Source: Ignavibacteriota bacterium
GTDB taxonomy: Bacteria > Bacteroidota > Ignavibacteria > Kapaibacteriales > UBA2268
Reading direction: 5' to 3'
DNA: 64,000 nt
Assembly: GCA_024636855.1 (NCBI GenBank)
Contig: JAGXGG010000075.1
Coordinates: 1 to 64,000 of the forward strand
Part shown: positions 1-9,311 of the stretch, piece after piece
How positions within the stretch are numbered: the stretch's first letter is position 1
Layout: each line of letters opens with the position of its first letter
Notes under the pieces: model-generated
What the model was told of the DNA's origin: nothing
The model's database searches: none
What the model saw: the letters and a program-made list of their open reading frames with translations, nothing else
Position numbers and translations under genes: made by a program

Positions 1-2277
1 AGTCATTACAGGGTTGTCTTCATTATTCCTGAAATACACAGAGTAAGGATTCTTTCTATTATAAACGTTATATACTGAGAATACCCATTTTCCTGTCCAC
101 CAGTCACCAGGTTCATCTTCAGGATCATACGTCAATGATAAATCCAATCTATGGGTCAAAGGTATTCTGAAGTTATTTCTAGATCCTTGGGCATTATGTG
201 GTATATAGTACCCTTGCCATTCGTATCTATTCGTTGGGAAAGTAGCTGGTGTACCTGATGCTAGTATGAAGTTTGCCGATAAACTCCAGGTGTCAGATAA
301 ATCATAGAATCCTACGATACTCAAATTATGAGTTCTATCGAATCGAGCAGGAAACCAATCACTATTGTTTATTCCATTAACTTGTCTTTCTGTTTTCGCT
401 AGAGTATAGCTAATCCAGCCTGTTAGATCTCCACTATTCTTTTTCACATAGAATTCGGCACCGTATGCTCTACCGTCACCACTTAGGAAGTCAGCCTCCA
501 AATACTCATTTAACAGAAGGTCTGCTCCATTTCTATACTCTATCTGATTTTTTAAATCTTTATAGTAAACCTCTACGGAAGTTTCCCATTCATTATCTTC
601 GAAGTTCTTGAAATATCCTAAAGCTACTTGGTCTGCAATCTCTGGTTTGATATTGTTCGTAGTTGGTGTCCATACATCCAAAGGAGAAGAAGCAGCAGTA
701 TTAGATACTAAGTGAACATATTGAGCCATTCTGTTATAGCTTGCTTTTAATGAACTTTCTTTATCAAGTTGATACTTAACTGAGAATCTAGGTTCGAAAT
801 TAAAATAATCTGCCATATTAGCAAAATCATCAAACTTTTCTTCTCTAATCAGCGGTTTTGAAATCCCTAAAGTTGTATCTCCATAAGTATAAGCAGTCCC
901 TGGACCTAAATATTGATAATAAGATGCACGAAGTCCATATTTGAATGATAAATCATCACTTGCATCTATTTCTTGTCCTATATATGCGGATAATTGTCCT
1001 GCAAACTGTTCATCTAAACTAATCGGTACAGAAATGCCGTCACTTACACCTACGGCATTACCTGGAACGAAGTCATAGTACAATGCCTCGATACCAAAAT
1101 CAATATTATTATTAGGATTAAAGAAATACTCTAAATCATATTTAACAGATTGAGTTACAATATTTGCTTGCCATTTGAAAACATCCTGATCATCATCACC
1201 AAACTGTAATTTATAATCATAATTGCTGTAGTAGTATGTTAGGTTAGAAAATAGCTTATCACTGAATAAGTGATTCCATCTAGTAGTGAATGTTTGGCTA
1301 CCCCAATCAAATCCGAATCCCGCTCCGAATACATCTCTACCGAAATATCCAGATGCGAAAACAGTATTATTCTCATCTACTTTCCAGTTCGTCTTTGCTG
1401 TCAAATCATAGAAATAGAATTTGCTGTCTTCCAATCCATCTGTTAGAAATGGTTTTGCTAGTACATCAATATAAGATCTACGAGCAGCTACAAGGAATGA
1501 TAACTTGTCATCGATTATTGGACCTTCGATAGCCAAACGGCTAAATATAGCTCCAACTCCACCATCGATATTGAATTTTCTATTATTTCCTTCTTTCAGT
1601 CTTACATCTAGTATAGAAGATAGACGCCCACCATACTCGGCTGGAATACCACCTTTTACTAGTTTTACGTCCTTCACTGCATCGGGATTGAATACTGAAA
1701 AGAATCCAAATAGATGAGAAGAGTTATAAACTGGGGCTTCATCTAGAAGTACTAGGTTTTGATCTATGCCACCTCCTCGCACGTTGAATCCAGTCGAACC
1801 TTCACCTACGGAGCCAATACCTGGTAGTAGCTGAATAGATTTCACTACGTCCGTTTCACCTAATAAAGCTGGCATACGTGATAATGTTTGTGCACTAAGT
1901 TCTAGTGTGCTCATCTCTATCGAAGTAACATTGTTATTAGCTTTTTGTGCGGTTACTAGTACTTCATCAGAAAGAATATCCAAAGTAATTAACTCTATGT
2001 TCATCTTTGTATCTTTATTAAGGTCTATAGCTTTTTCTGATTTTTCGAACCCTATGTAAGATGCAGTGGTAGTATATTTACCTTCTGGTAGTGTGAGTGA
2101 ATAAAAACCGTAAGCATTAGTTACTGCTCCTAGTTTTGTACCCTTGATGCTGATAGTAGCTCCTATCAGGGTCTCACCTGATGATTTATCTTTTATATAA
2201 CCGCTTAGAGTATATTCTTCTTGAGAGAATAGACTAATAAATGGTATAAGTAAAGATAATAGTATTATTCGTTTCAT
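1..2277 (-). CDS. TonB-dependent receptor with N-terminal carboxypeptidase-regulatory-like domain (3' end truncated by window edge)
   Basis: Minus-strand reading from ATG at 2277 gives MKRIILLSLLLIPFISLFSQEEYTLSGYIKDKSSGETLIGATISIKGTKLGAVTNAYGFYSLTLPEGKY..., a plug-like segment (VRGGGIDQNLVLLDEAPVYNSSHLFGFFSVFNPDAVKDVKLVKGGIPAEYGGRLSSILDVRLKEG) and a long beta-barrel. Absent from the ORF track because it runs off the window. Confidence 0.93.
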   Translation of the reverse strand, partial: MKRIILLSLLIPFISLFSQEEYTLSGYIKDKSSGETLIGATISIKGTKLGAVTNAYGFYSLTLPEGKYTTTASYIGFEKSEKAIDLNKDTKMNIELITLDILSDEVLVTAQKANNNVTSIEMSTLELSAQTLSRMPALLGETDVVKSIQLLPGIGSVGEGSTGFNVRGGGIDQNLVLLDEAPVYNSSHLFGFFSVFNPDAVKDVKLVKGGIPAEYGGRLSSILDVRLKEGNNRKFNIDGGVGAIFSRLAIEGPIIDDKLSFLVAARRSYIDVLAKPFLTDGLEDSKFYFYDLTAKTNWKVDENNTVFASGYFGRDVFGAGFGFDWGSQTFTTRWNHLFSDKLFSNLTYYYSNYDYKLQFGDDDQDVFKWQANIVTQSVKYDLEYFFNPNNNIDFGIEALYYDFVPGNAVGVSDGISVPISLDEQFAGQLSAYIGQEIDASDDLSFKYGLRASYYQYLGPGTAYTYGDTTLGISKPLIREEKFDDFANMADYFNFEPRFSVKYQLDKESSLKASYNRMAQYVHLVSNTAASSPLDVWTPTTNNIKPEIADQVALGYFKNFEDNEWETSVEVYYKDLKNQIEYRNGADLLLNEYLEADFLSGDGRAYGAEFYVKKNSGDLTGWISYTLAKTERQVNGINNSDWFPARFDRTHNLSIVGFYDLSDTWSLSANFILASGTPATFPTNRYEWQGYYIPHNAQGSRNNFRIPLTHRLDLSLTYDPEDEPGDWWTGKWVFSVYNVYNRKNPYSVYFRNNEDNPVMT

Positions 2278-2442
2278 CGATCTCTTTATTTGTTGATTAT
2301 TTTTCTTCCCTTTGACGGTATGCTTTTGATTTTGGTTTACATGACAATCAATTTTAACCATTAAAATTTCTTATATAACGCATATACAACTCCCAATAAT
2401 CTATTTAATTCATTTGGCACAAGTCTTGATAGCACTATTAGT

Positions 2443-3861
2443 ATGAAAAATATAATACTATATATAATTGCTCTAGCATTTATAACGAGTTCTGCTACTT
2501 CGCAAACTCTTCGAATAGAAAGAACCGATGTTGACACTGCTAGATACGGACATGTAACAGCTAATTTCAAATTTGGAATAGATGTTTACATAGATGAAAT
2601 AGATAATGTGAACAGCGCTTCGTTCCAATTACAATGGAACTTTGGTGATTATGTCCACTTTTCTGGATATAAAATCGGAGATTTTGGCGATAATGGTACA
2701 GTTTATATTACCAAACCGAAATTAATTCCTGGCACCGGCGATAAGTTTATGAACGTTGGTATTTTCTCAGGCACTACTGTCGGGGAGAATGATTTTGATA
2801 GCCCTAAAATTCTTCATTTAGAATTCGCTGTATCTAATGATATACCGAATAGAGAGTCACTCATATTTACATTCGTAAATTTTTATGCTACTGCTTTTAT
2901 AGATAGCAGCCAAACAAATGTTGAGGTTTCAAGTGAGCAATTAGAGCTAAATATACATAGCTTTATCAACGTATGGCCTGGGGATAGTAATAATGACGGA
3001 TTAGTAGATACTCGAGATTACAATCAGATTGGTCTTTACTTTGAAGGAAATTCTATTCAAAACGATGGAAGAACTTTCAAAAGAAAGAATTCAACTATTA
3101 TGTGGACTGGTCAAAAAGTATTAGTTTGGGATAATGCCGATGCTACTTTCGCAGATTGCGATGGTGATGGTGTAATAACAGTAGCCGATGGTATGGTTGT
3201 ATTTCACAACGATAGCAAAACTCATAACGAGGGTACTGGACTATCTGGAGAAAATACTACAACTGGTTTAGTTGAGTACATAGATGAATCTAAATATAAG
3301 AAAATACCTATTTTTAGCTCAGTTACTAGTGAATATAGAGCAATAACGGCAAAGGCAGAAATACCTAAAGAACTAAAAATCAAAGCTATAATTGCAGGTG
3401 ATTTATTCGAAGGAACAGACGCTCATATTATCAAGAATATCAATAATAATAACTTAGAATTTACAATTGGTAGTTTTGATAGAAACTTTGAGATTAATAA
3501 ATCTGGTATTATTGCTTATTTACTAGTAGAAGATGAAGTGGAATTAACTAAGCCAATACTAATAGAAGAAGCAACAATACTGAACAATGAAAACAGGTTA
3601 ATGCCAGTTGGTATTACCACTGGTGTTGATGATGCAGATATTGATAACATTGGTGTATCCATAAGCAATAGTGAGATACAAATCACTTTACCTCAGCTAG
3701 CTAATGAAGTAAAGCTTTACAATATAAACGGAAGATTAGTAAAGCAATCTAATATGAAATCGAACTTATATACTTTCCAAAATGATTTGGAATCTGGAAC
3801 ATATCTATTATTAATCGAAAATGATAAAGTATCTATAAAGACAATACAAATCCTAAAGTGA
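2443..3861 (+). CDS. secreted protein with cohesin-like region, dockerin-like calcium repeats and C-terminal T9SS sorting domain
   Basis: Signal peptide; GDSNNDGLVDTRDYNQIG and DCDGDGVITVADGMVVFHND are dockerin type I-like; C-terminus VKLYNINGRLVKQSNMKSNLYTFQNDLESGTYLLLIENDKVSIKTIQILK is Por-sorting-like. Confidence 0.75.
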   Translation: MKNIILYIIALAFITSSATSQTLRIERTDVDTARYGHVTANFKFGIDVYIDEIDNVNSASFQLQWNFGDYVHFSGYKIGDFGDNGTVYITKPKLIPGTGDKFMNVGIFSGTTVGENDFDSPKILHLEFAVSNDIPNRESLIFTFVNFYATAFIDSSQTNVEVSSEQLELNIHSFINVWPGDSNNDGLVDTRDYNQIGLYFEGNSIQNDGRTFKRKNSTIMWTGQKVLVWDNADATFADCDGDGVITVADGMVVFHNDSKTHNEGTGLSGENTTTGLVEYIDESKYKKIPIFSSVTSEYRAITAKAEIPKELKIKAIIAGDLFEGTDAHIIKNINNNNLEFTIGSFDRNFEINKSGIIAYLLVEDEVELTKPILIEEATILNNENRLMPVGITTGVDDADIDNIGVSISNSEIQITLPQLANEVKLYNINGRLVKQSNMKSNLYTFQNDLESGTYLLLIENDKVSIKTIQILK

Positions 3862-3917
3862 TTAATATTGTACAATAAGCTGTTTACTAATGCAGCACAA
3901 AAAGTAATAATACCGTA

Positions 3918-3950
3918 GGAAGCCCTGTTTATCGGGGCTTTTTTTATTTG
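3918..3950 (+). terminator. rho-independent terminator
   Basis: AGCCCtgtttatcgGGGCT followed by TTTTTTT. Confidence 0.75.
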
Positions 3951-3995
3951 GCACATCAATTGTACCATTTATGACAAAGGAAGCTAATATTCAGG

Positions 3996-4781
3996 ATGAA
4001 CTATTTTTTTCGATATATAATTGCCATTGCGGTATTCTTCATGCTCTCAACCACTATGGTAGAGAAAGCATCTGCTCAACAAAATCAGCCCCAAGGTATT
4101 TCACTGCCAAAACTTTCCGTCAGCGTTGACGGTTCCAATGATAAAAATGACTTAGTTTTAACATTACAAATTCTAGGTGTTGTCACTGTATTGGCATTGG
4201 CTCCATCTATACTAATAATGATGACTTGCTTTACACGTATTATAGTGGTGTTCAGCTTTCTGAAGCAGGCTTTGGGTACTCACTCGCAACCACCAAATCA
4301 GCTATTAACAGGATTGGCACTATTCCTCACGTTCTTCGTCATGCAGCCCGTCTTGGACGAGGCAAATGAAAAGGGGATACAACCCTATATGAATGACCAA
4401 ATAACTCAGGATGAGGCATTGGACGCAGTTATATTACCTTTCCGTAATTTCATGTTGAAGCATACTAGAGAAGCTGACTTAGGACTATTTATCAAACTTA
4501 GTGGCAAAGACAAACCAAATGATATTTCTGAAGTTTCGACTTGGAGTGTAATTCCAGCATTTGCTATTAGCGAACTGAAGACAGCATTCCAGATTGGATT
4601 TCTATTATTCATTCCGTTTCTAGTTCTCGATATGATAATAGCCAGTATATTGATGTCGCTCGGTATGTTCCTATTGCCACCGCAATTAATATCGCTGCCT
4701 ATTAAAATACTACTATTTATATTAGTCGATGGTTGGTATTTGGTTATAGATTCTCTTATGAAAAGTATAATGCAACAATAG
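3996..4781 (+). CDS. fliP: flagellar biosynthesis protein FliP
   Basis: SILIMMTCFTRIIVVFSFLKQALGTHSQPPNQLLTGLALFLTFFVMQPV and downstream FliP core; syntenic with fliQ/fliR/flhB. Confidence 0.97.
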   Translation: MNYFFRYIIAIAVFFMLSTTMVEKASAQQNQPQGISLPKLSVSVDGSNDKNDLVLTLQILGVVTVLALAPSILIMMTCFTRIIVVFSFLKQALGTHSQPPNQLLTGLALFLTFFVMQPVLDEANEKGIQPYMNDQITQDEALDAVILPFRNFMLKHTREADLGLFIKLSGKDKPNDISEVSTWSVIPAFAISELKTAFQIGFLLFIPFLVLDMIIASILMSLGMFLLPPQLISLPIKILLFILVDGWYLVIDSLMKSIMQQ

Positions 4782-4789
4782 GTGATATA

Positions 4790-5059
4790 ATGACTGATCA
4801 AATGGTGACAGAAATAGCAGGAAAGGCATTTTACTATATTATGATAGTGAGTGGACCTATTCTTTTGGTTTCATTAGTTGTTGGTTTGATTATTTCAATT
4901 TTCCAAGCGGCTACATCTATATCTGAGCAAACTCTAACCTTCGTACCAAAAGTAATTGCAGTATTTTTAGTTACTATTCTAATATTTCCATTTATGATTT
5001 CTAGTATGAAGACATTTACAATTGAGATGTTTTCGATGATAGAAAAAATGGGTCCATAG
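4790..5059 (+). CDS. fliQ: flagellar biosynthesis protein FliQ
   Basis: MTDQMVTEIAGKAFYYIMIVSGPILLVSLVVGLIISIFQAATSISEQTLTFVPKVIAVF. The ATG at 4790 is preferred over the track start at 4733, which lies inside fliP. Confidence 0.96.
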   Translation: MTDQMVTEIAGKAFYYIMIVSGPILLVSLVVGLIISIFQAATSISEQTLTFVPKVIAVFLVTILIFPFMISSMKTFTIEMFSMIEKMGP

Positions 5060-5068
5060 GGTGACTCT

Positions 5069-5869
5069 ATGTTAGATTCACTCACCTTATTATATCTAGA
5101 AGGTAAATTTGTTATTGGTCTGCTTATACTTGTACGTGTAAGTGGCCTTTTTGCAACTGGTCCATTCTTCAAGAATTCTGCTATAGTACCACAGATGAAG
5201 ATATTTCTGATACTAATGCTATCAGTTATTATTACCTCTGCCTTTTGGCAAGAGCAACCCGAAATCGGACTTAATGTATTTAATCTAGTTATGCTAGTGA
5301 TTAAGGAATTTATGGTAGGTGCACTATTAGGATTTGTAGCCAATATACCATTTACAGCAGCAAGGTTTGCTGGTGGTCTAGTCGATATGGAAATGGGATA
5401 TCAGACTGGAGCACTTTTTGACAGGGAAGCCTCGACACCAACACTTGTTGGCGAGTTCAATGAGCTGATACTACTGATGCTGTTTTTGATTATGAATGGG
5501 CATCATTTTCTAATAGAAGGTATATATTATAGCTTCAAAGTGCTACCTCTTGATACCATGGTTTTCACCCAAACAACGTTCGATTTACTTGTCACAACTG
5601 CAGTTTCTATATTTATACTAGCTGTTAAGCTCGCATCACCTTTACTAATTGCTCTCTTTCTAACTAATCTTGGTTTAGCTCTATTAGCAAGAGTAGCACC
5701 TCAGACAAACGTATTCGTACTTAGTTTCCAGATGAAAGTAATGATAGGTCTTATCATGCTAACAGTTTCATTGCCAGCATTTGTTATGATAAGTAAAAAT
5801 GCTCTAACTGTCGTACAAGGTGACTTCCTAGATGCGCTTATCTCACTGAATCCAATGAGGGTACCTTAG
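5069..5869 (+). CDS. fliR: flagellar biosynthesis protein FliR
   Basis: FliR-family membrane protein (VRVSGLFATGPFF...; MEMGYQTGALFDREASTPTLVGEFNELILLMLFLIMNGHH), between fliQ and flhB. Confidence 0.95.
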   Translation: MLDSLTLLYLEGKFVIGLLILVRVSGLFATGPFFKNSAIVPQMKIFLILMLSVIITSAFWQEQPEIGLNVFNLVMLVIKEFMVGALLGFVANIPFTAARFAGGLVDMEMGYQTGALFDREASTPTLVGEFNELILLMLFLIMNGHHFLIEGIYYSFKVLPLDTMVFTQTTFDLLVTTAVSIFILAVKLASPLLIALFLTNLGLALLARVAPQTNVFVLSFQMKVMIGLIMLTVSLPAFVMISKNALTVVQGDFLDALISLNPMRVP

Positions 5870-6951
5870 TGGCTGAGAATAAGGAAGGCCAGGAAAAAAC
5901 CGAGTCCGCAACCCCCAAGCGGCTTAGTGAGGCAAAAGAAAAGGGGCAGGTATCTAAGAGTACTGATATTACCACTTCAGTTATGGTACTCATAGGTGGT
6001 ATGTCCCTCTTTGTATTTGGTGCTACTATCTATACCCGAATGATCAAGTTTTTCGATTATTCTTTCCGAAATTCTTGGAGTATAAAGCTGACCGAAGCAA
6101 ATATACTTAAGATGTACCCAGACCTAATTACATTTATTGCTTCTCTTATATTGCCATTACTACTCCTGTTTACATTTCTAATACTAGCTGCCGAGATTAG
6201 CCAAGTCGGACTAACTGTAGCTACAAAAAAATGGACTGATCCAGAGACTTATAAGAAAATATTCAAAATCGGTTCGGGTCTGAAGCGTATATTTTTTAGT
6301 TCACAATCATTTTTTGAACTACTAAAAAGTGTGGCCAAAGTAGTATTACTAGGTGCTGTAATCATGTGGATAGTATATGATGATTTGGAAGCAATAGTGA
6401 CAATTCCATTGCAGAACTATACTGCTCTAATCGAGTTAATGGCGGATCTGAGTTTCAAAATAGTACTTGGAGTTGGTCTTGCTTATATAGTAATAGCCAT
6501 CAGCGATTTGATGTTTCAGAAATGGAAACACAAAGAAGATATGAAAATGACAAAGCAAGAAGTAAAAGATGAAACGAAACAATCAGAGGGTGACCCTCAT
6601 GTGAAAGGTAAGTTAAAAGGATTAATACGCTCTAGATTCAGAAAAATGATGATACAAAATGTAGCAGAAGCGGACGTAGTAATCACAAACCCGACTCACT
6701 TTGCCGTTGCACTAAAATATGATAATAATAATATGGGTGCACCAAGAGTAGTAGCCAAAGGTGCCGATTTCCTAGCAGCTAGAATAAGAGAAGTGGCTAA
6801 GGAAAATGGAGTACAAATAGTAGAAGACCCACCACTAGCACGAACACTTTTCTTCAATGTCGAAATTGACATGGAAGTCCCAGAGAACCTATACAAAGCC
6901 GTAGCCCAAGTACTAGCTTATGTATTCTCACTGAAAGGTAAGAGAGGGTAG
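5869..6951 (+). CDS. flhB: flagellar biosynthesis protein FlhB
   Basis: Starts GTG at 5869 overlapping the fliR stop; EKTESATPKRLSEAKEKGQVSKS N-terminus; NPTH autocleavage motif (VVITNPTHFAVALKY). Confidence 0.97.
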   Translation: MAENKEGQEKTESATPKRLSEAKEKGQVSKSTDITTSVMVLIGGMSLFVFGATIYTRMIKFFDYSFRNSWSIKLTEANILKMYPDLITFIASLILPLLLLFTFLILAAEISQVGLTVATKKWTDPETYKKIFKIGSGLKRIFFSSQSFFELLKSVAKVVLLGAVIMWIVYDDLEAIVTIPLQNYTALIELMADLSFKIVLGVGLAYIVIAISDLMFQKWKHKEDMKMTKQEVKDETKQSEGDPHVKGKLKGLIRSRFRKMMIQNVAEADVVITNPTHFAVALKYDNNNMGAPRVVAKGADFLAARIREVAKENGVQIVEDPPLARTLFFNVEIDMEVPENLYKAVAQVLAYVFSLKGKRG

Positions 6952-6973
6952 GGCTTACCGCTTAAGAGAAGCC

Positions 6974-7015
6974 CAGTCATTCTGATAACGCTGGAAGCGT
7001 TAGAAGAATCCAGGA
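6974..7015. repeat. interspersed palindromic element family A (copy 1)
   Basis: cagtcattctgataacgctggaagcgttagaagaatccagg. Confidence 0.7.
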
Positions 7016-7110
7016 AATATACAGTATTGCCGTTGGCTTCAGCCAAAGGTTAATGAATAGACTAAAACTTCAAGTCTCAAAGTATGCCGATTCGAAGTAG
7101 TAAATAGTGA

Positions 7111-7166
7111 AATTCCCCTTTTTTCAAAAAGGGGTGGCAGACACACGCAGAGTGGCTGACGGGGTA
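7111..7166. repeat. left inverted repeat flanking the DUF559 gene
   Basis: attccccttttttcaaaaaggggtggcag...tggctgacggggt matches the reverse complement of 7588-7643. Confidence 0.75.
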
Positions 7167-7167
7167 T

Positions 7168-7563
7168 TCAAATATCCACAAAGTTTGTGATTATCTGATT
7201 CTTTAAATTTAGGATTATATTATCCAAATTAATTTTCACATCCAAGTCAGAATATCTTATAACAACTAATCCAAGACTTTTTAAGTAGTTGTCTCTTATC
7301 TCGTCTTCTTCAATTATTTCGTTGTGGCTAACCCCATCGATCTCAATTACAATCCCGAGTTTTTTTATGTAAAAATCAACTATGTAATTACCAATTATTT
7401 TCTGCCTATCAAAGTCAAGATTTAAGATTTTTTTGTGCTTTACTTCGTTCCAAAACAGAACTTCCGAAAGTATTCCTTGTTTCCGAAGATCTCTCGCTCT
7501 TTGTTTTAGTTGTGGGTTTGATGGTAGATTTAATATTCTTTGTTTGAATTTATATTTACTCAT
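7168..7563 (-). CDS. DUF559 domain-containing (endonuclease-like) protein
   Basis: ARDLRKQGILSEVLFWNEVKHKKILNLDFDRQKIIGNYIVDFYIKKLGIVIEIDGVSHNE...RDNYLKSLGLVVIRYSDLDV is the DUF559 / restriction-endonuclease-like pattern. Confidence 0.88.
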   Translation of the reverse strand: MSKYKFKQRILNLPSNPQLKQRARDLRKQGILSEVLFWNEVKHKKILNLDFDRQKIIGNYIVDFYIKKLGIVIEIDGVSHNEIIEEDEIRDNYLKSLGLVVIRYSDLDVKINLDNIILNLKNQIITNFVDI

Positions 7564-7587
7564 ATAGCATTAGTTTTAATAATTTAA

Positions 7588-7643
7588 CACCCCGTCAGCT
7601 AAAGCTGCCACCCCTCTTTCGCGTTGCTTAAAGAGGGGAATCC
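7588..7643. repeat. right inverted repeat flanking the DUF559 gene
   Basis: caccccgtcagctaaagctgccacccctctttcgcgttgcttaaagaggggaatcc, reverse complement of the left copy apart from inner variation. Confidence 0.75.
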
Positions 7644-7693
7644 GTTGTTTATCATATTTTCTATCTTCCCATTAGCTGTTTCATCTATTTATC

Positions 7694-8938
7694 CTACTCC
7701 ACCACAAACTTTTTAGAATATTTAACACCTTTCGTATCTGTTAATTGTAAGAAATAGATTCCAATTTGAAGTTTGCTTACATCTATACTATTTCTCATAG
7801 CGTTAGCTATTTTATCATTGATTACTTCTTTTCCAGATAAATCAACAATACTCTGCTGAATAATAGATGTGATATTATTAGTTTCGTAAGATAGAAGTGA
7901 ACTCGCTGGGTTAGGATATATTGATATTCCATTTATATTTGGTTCAACTTCTACATCTGTTATTAAATCACTAAGTTTGAATACGCCACTACTAGATGTG
8001 ATAAACCAGAAGTTATTGCTTTTATCCAACTTAAAATCAGTAAACCCTGTACCAGTATTTGGTTCAAATAAACTTTCTGGTGCTGTGTAGCTTTTCCATA
8101 TATCAGTCTCAGGATTGAAATTATGGAGATTCCTTCTTTCGGCAATCCATAAGGTGTTATATCTATCAACAATTATAGTATGTGGGATATTAAAGCCAGC
8201 GCTTATTGGGGTTTCTGTAGTGTCTCTAACAATCCATTCTTTTAACATAGTATTTAAATACATTAACGAGTTTTGATTATTTACAACCCAAATATTGTTA
8301 TTGCTGTCTACCGCAAGCCCATTATAATAGAATGGGTTAACTTTAGAATAGCTTCTGAATAAACCATCTGAATAAATAAATACTCCTTTTCTACTTGATA
8401 GAAAACAAATATTATTATTTTTATCTATTTCTATTTCAGATACCTCGGTATAATCATTACTCTGAATGTGTTTATATTGAATCCAATCATTATTTTGATG
8501 AGTCCAAATATAATCCCCTGTTGCAAACCATGGAGTATTGTTTTTATCAAAAATTATATCCCTAATTGTATAAGCATCAAATTTAGAATTTTTTTCATTA
8601 TACTCTATCCAATCTTGTCCATCAAAAATTGCTAAACCACGACTAGGACCATCGCTACCATACCCTATCCAAATATTATCTTCATTGTCAACTTCAACTG
8701 AATATAATTGATTTTCAGGTAAATCAGAATTCAAAGTATCATAAACTGTCCAATTAGTTCCATCATATTTCAGCAAACCACTTAATGAGGCAAACCAAAT
8801 ATTTTGCTCGGAATCAATATCCAAATCATAAAGTTGTTCGGTATAAAGATTCAAATCTTTTAAATTATAATTAGTCCAAGTCTGCGAGCTAAGTATCGAT
8901 GATAGGAATAGAAATATAAAAAATAGTAGTGTTTTCAT
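7694..8938 (-). CDS. two-component-regulator-propeller-like beta-propeller protein with T9SS sorting domain
   Basis: Signal peptide, repeated NIWFASLSGLLKYDGTNWTVYD / NIWIGYGSDG units, C-terminal ISIYPNPASSLLSYE...GIYFLQLTDTKGVKYSKKFVVE. Confidence 0.85.
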   Translation of the reverse strand: MKTLLFFIFLFLSSILSSQTWTNYNLKDLNLYTEQLYDLDIDSEQNIWFASLSGLLKYDGTNWTVYDTLNSDLPENQLYSVEVDNEDNIWIGYGSDGPSRGLAIFDGQDWIEYNEKNSKFDAYTIRDIIFDKNNTPWFATGDYIWTHQNNDWIQYKHIQSNDYTEVSEIEIDKNNNICFLSSRKGVFIYSDGLFRSYSKVNPFYYNGLAVDSNNNIWVVNNQNSLMYLNTMLKEWIVRDTTETPISAGFNIPHTIIVDRYNTLWIAERRNLHNFNPETDIWKSYTAPESLFEPNTGTGFTDFKLDKSNNFWFITSSSGVFKLSDLITDVEVEPNINGISIYPNPASSLLSYETNNITSIIQQSIVDLSGKEVINDKIANAMRNSIDVSKLQIGIYFLQLTDTKGVKYSKKFVVE

Positions 8939-9091
8939 CTTAATAAATTAAGTAGTTGTAAATATCTATTTACAAGATACATATTTATTATCAATTTTGG
9001 AATCTTAATTTTACCACCAAAAAAAAATGGCTGCCCAAAAGCATTTGGACTATTACAACAGAAATTTTTTATATTGAACTGCTCACCAGTT

Positions 9092-9134
9092 TTCCTGGAC
9101 TCTTCTAACGCCTTCGGCGTTATCAGAGTGACGT
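9092..9134. repeat. interspersed palindromic element family A (copy 2)
   Basis: ttcctggactcttctaacgccttcggcgttatcagagtgacg. Confidence 0.75.
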
Positions 9135-9311
9135 GATATGAGTAATCCGCGAAGTCCTTTAATCCGATTAATCTGTGATTCTGACAAAAAGAGTTTAGAT
9201 CCATCACTAGGTTCAGGAAAGAAGTGGCTTTCCTTGCTTATTCATATAAATAGAATCATCAGAATAATCTTAATCATCTTGTACTGAATACATTTGATTA
9301 CAATAATACCC

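Noticed and set aside
1290-1717. Plus-strand ORFs 1290-1532 and 1505-1717
   Set aside because: They lie antisense inside the TonB-dependent receptor reading frame, which is open from 2277 to the window start; low-complexity translations with no family signal.
4406-5343. Minus-strand ORFs 4406-4801 and 4834-5343
   Set aside because: Antisense to confidently identified fliP, fliQ and fliR.
8935-9207. Minus-strand ORF 8935-9207
   Set aside because: Runs through the family A palindrome and a degenerate repeat tail; the translation is an artefact of repeats.
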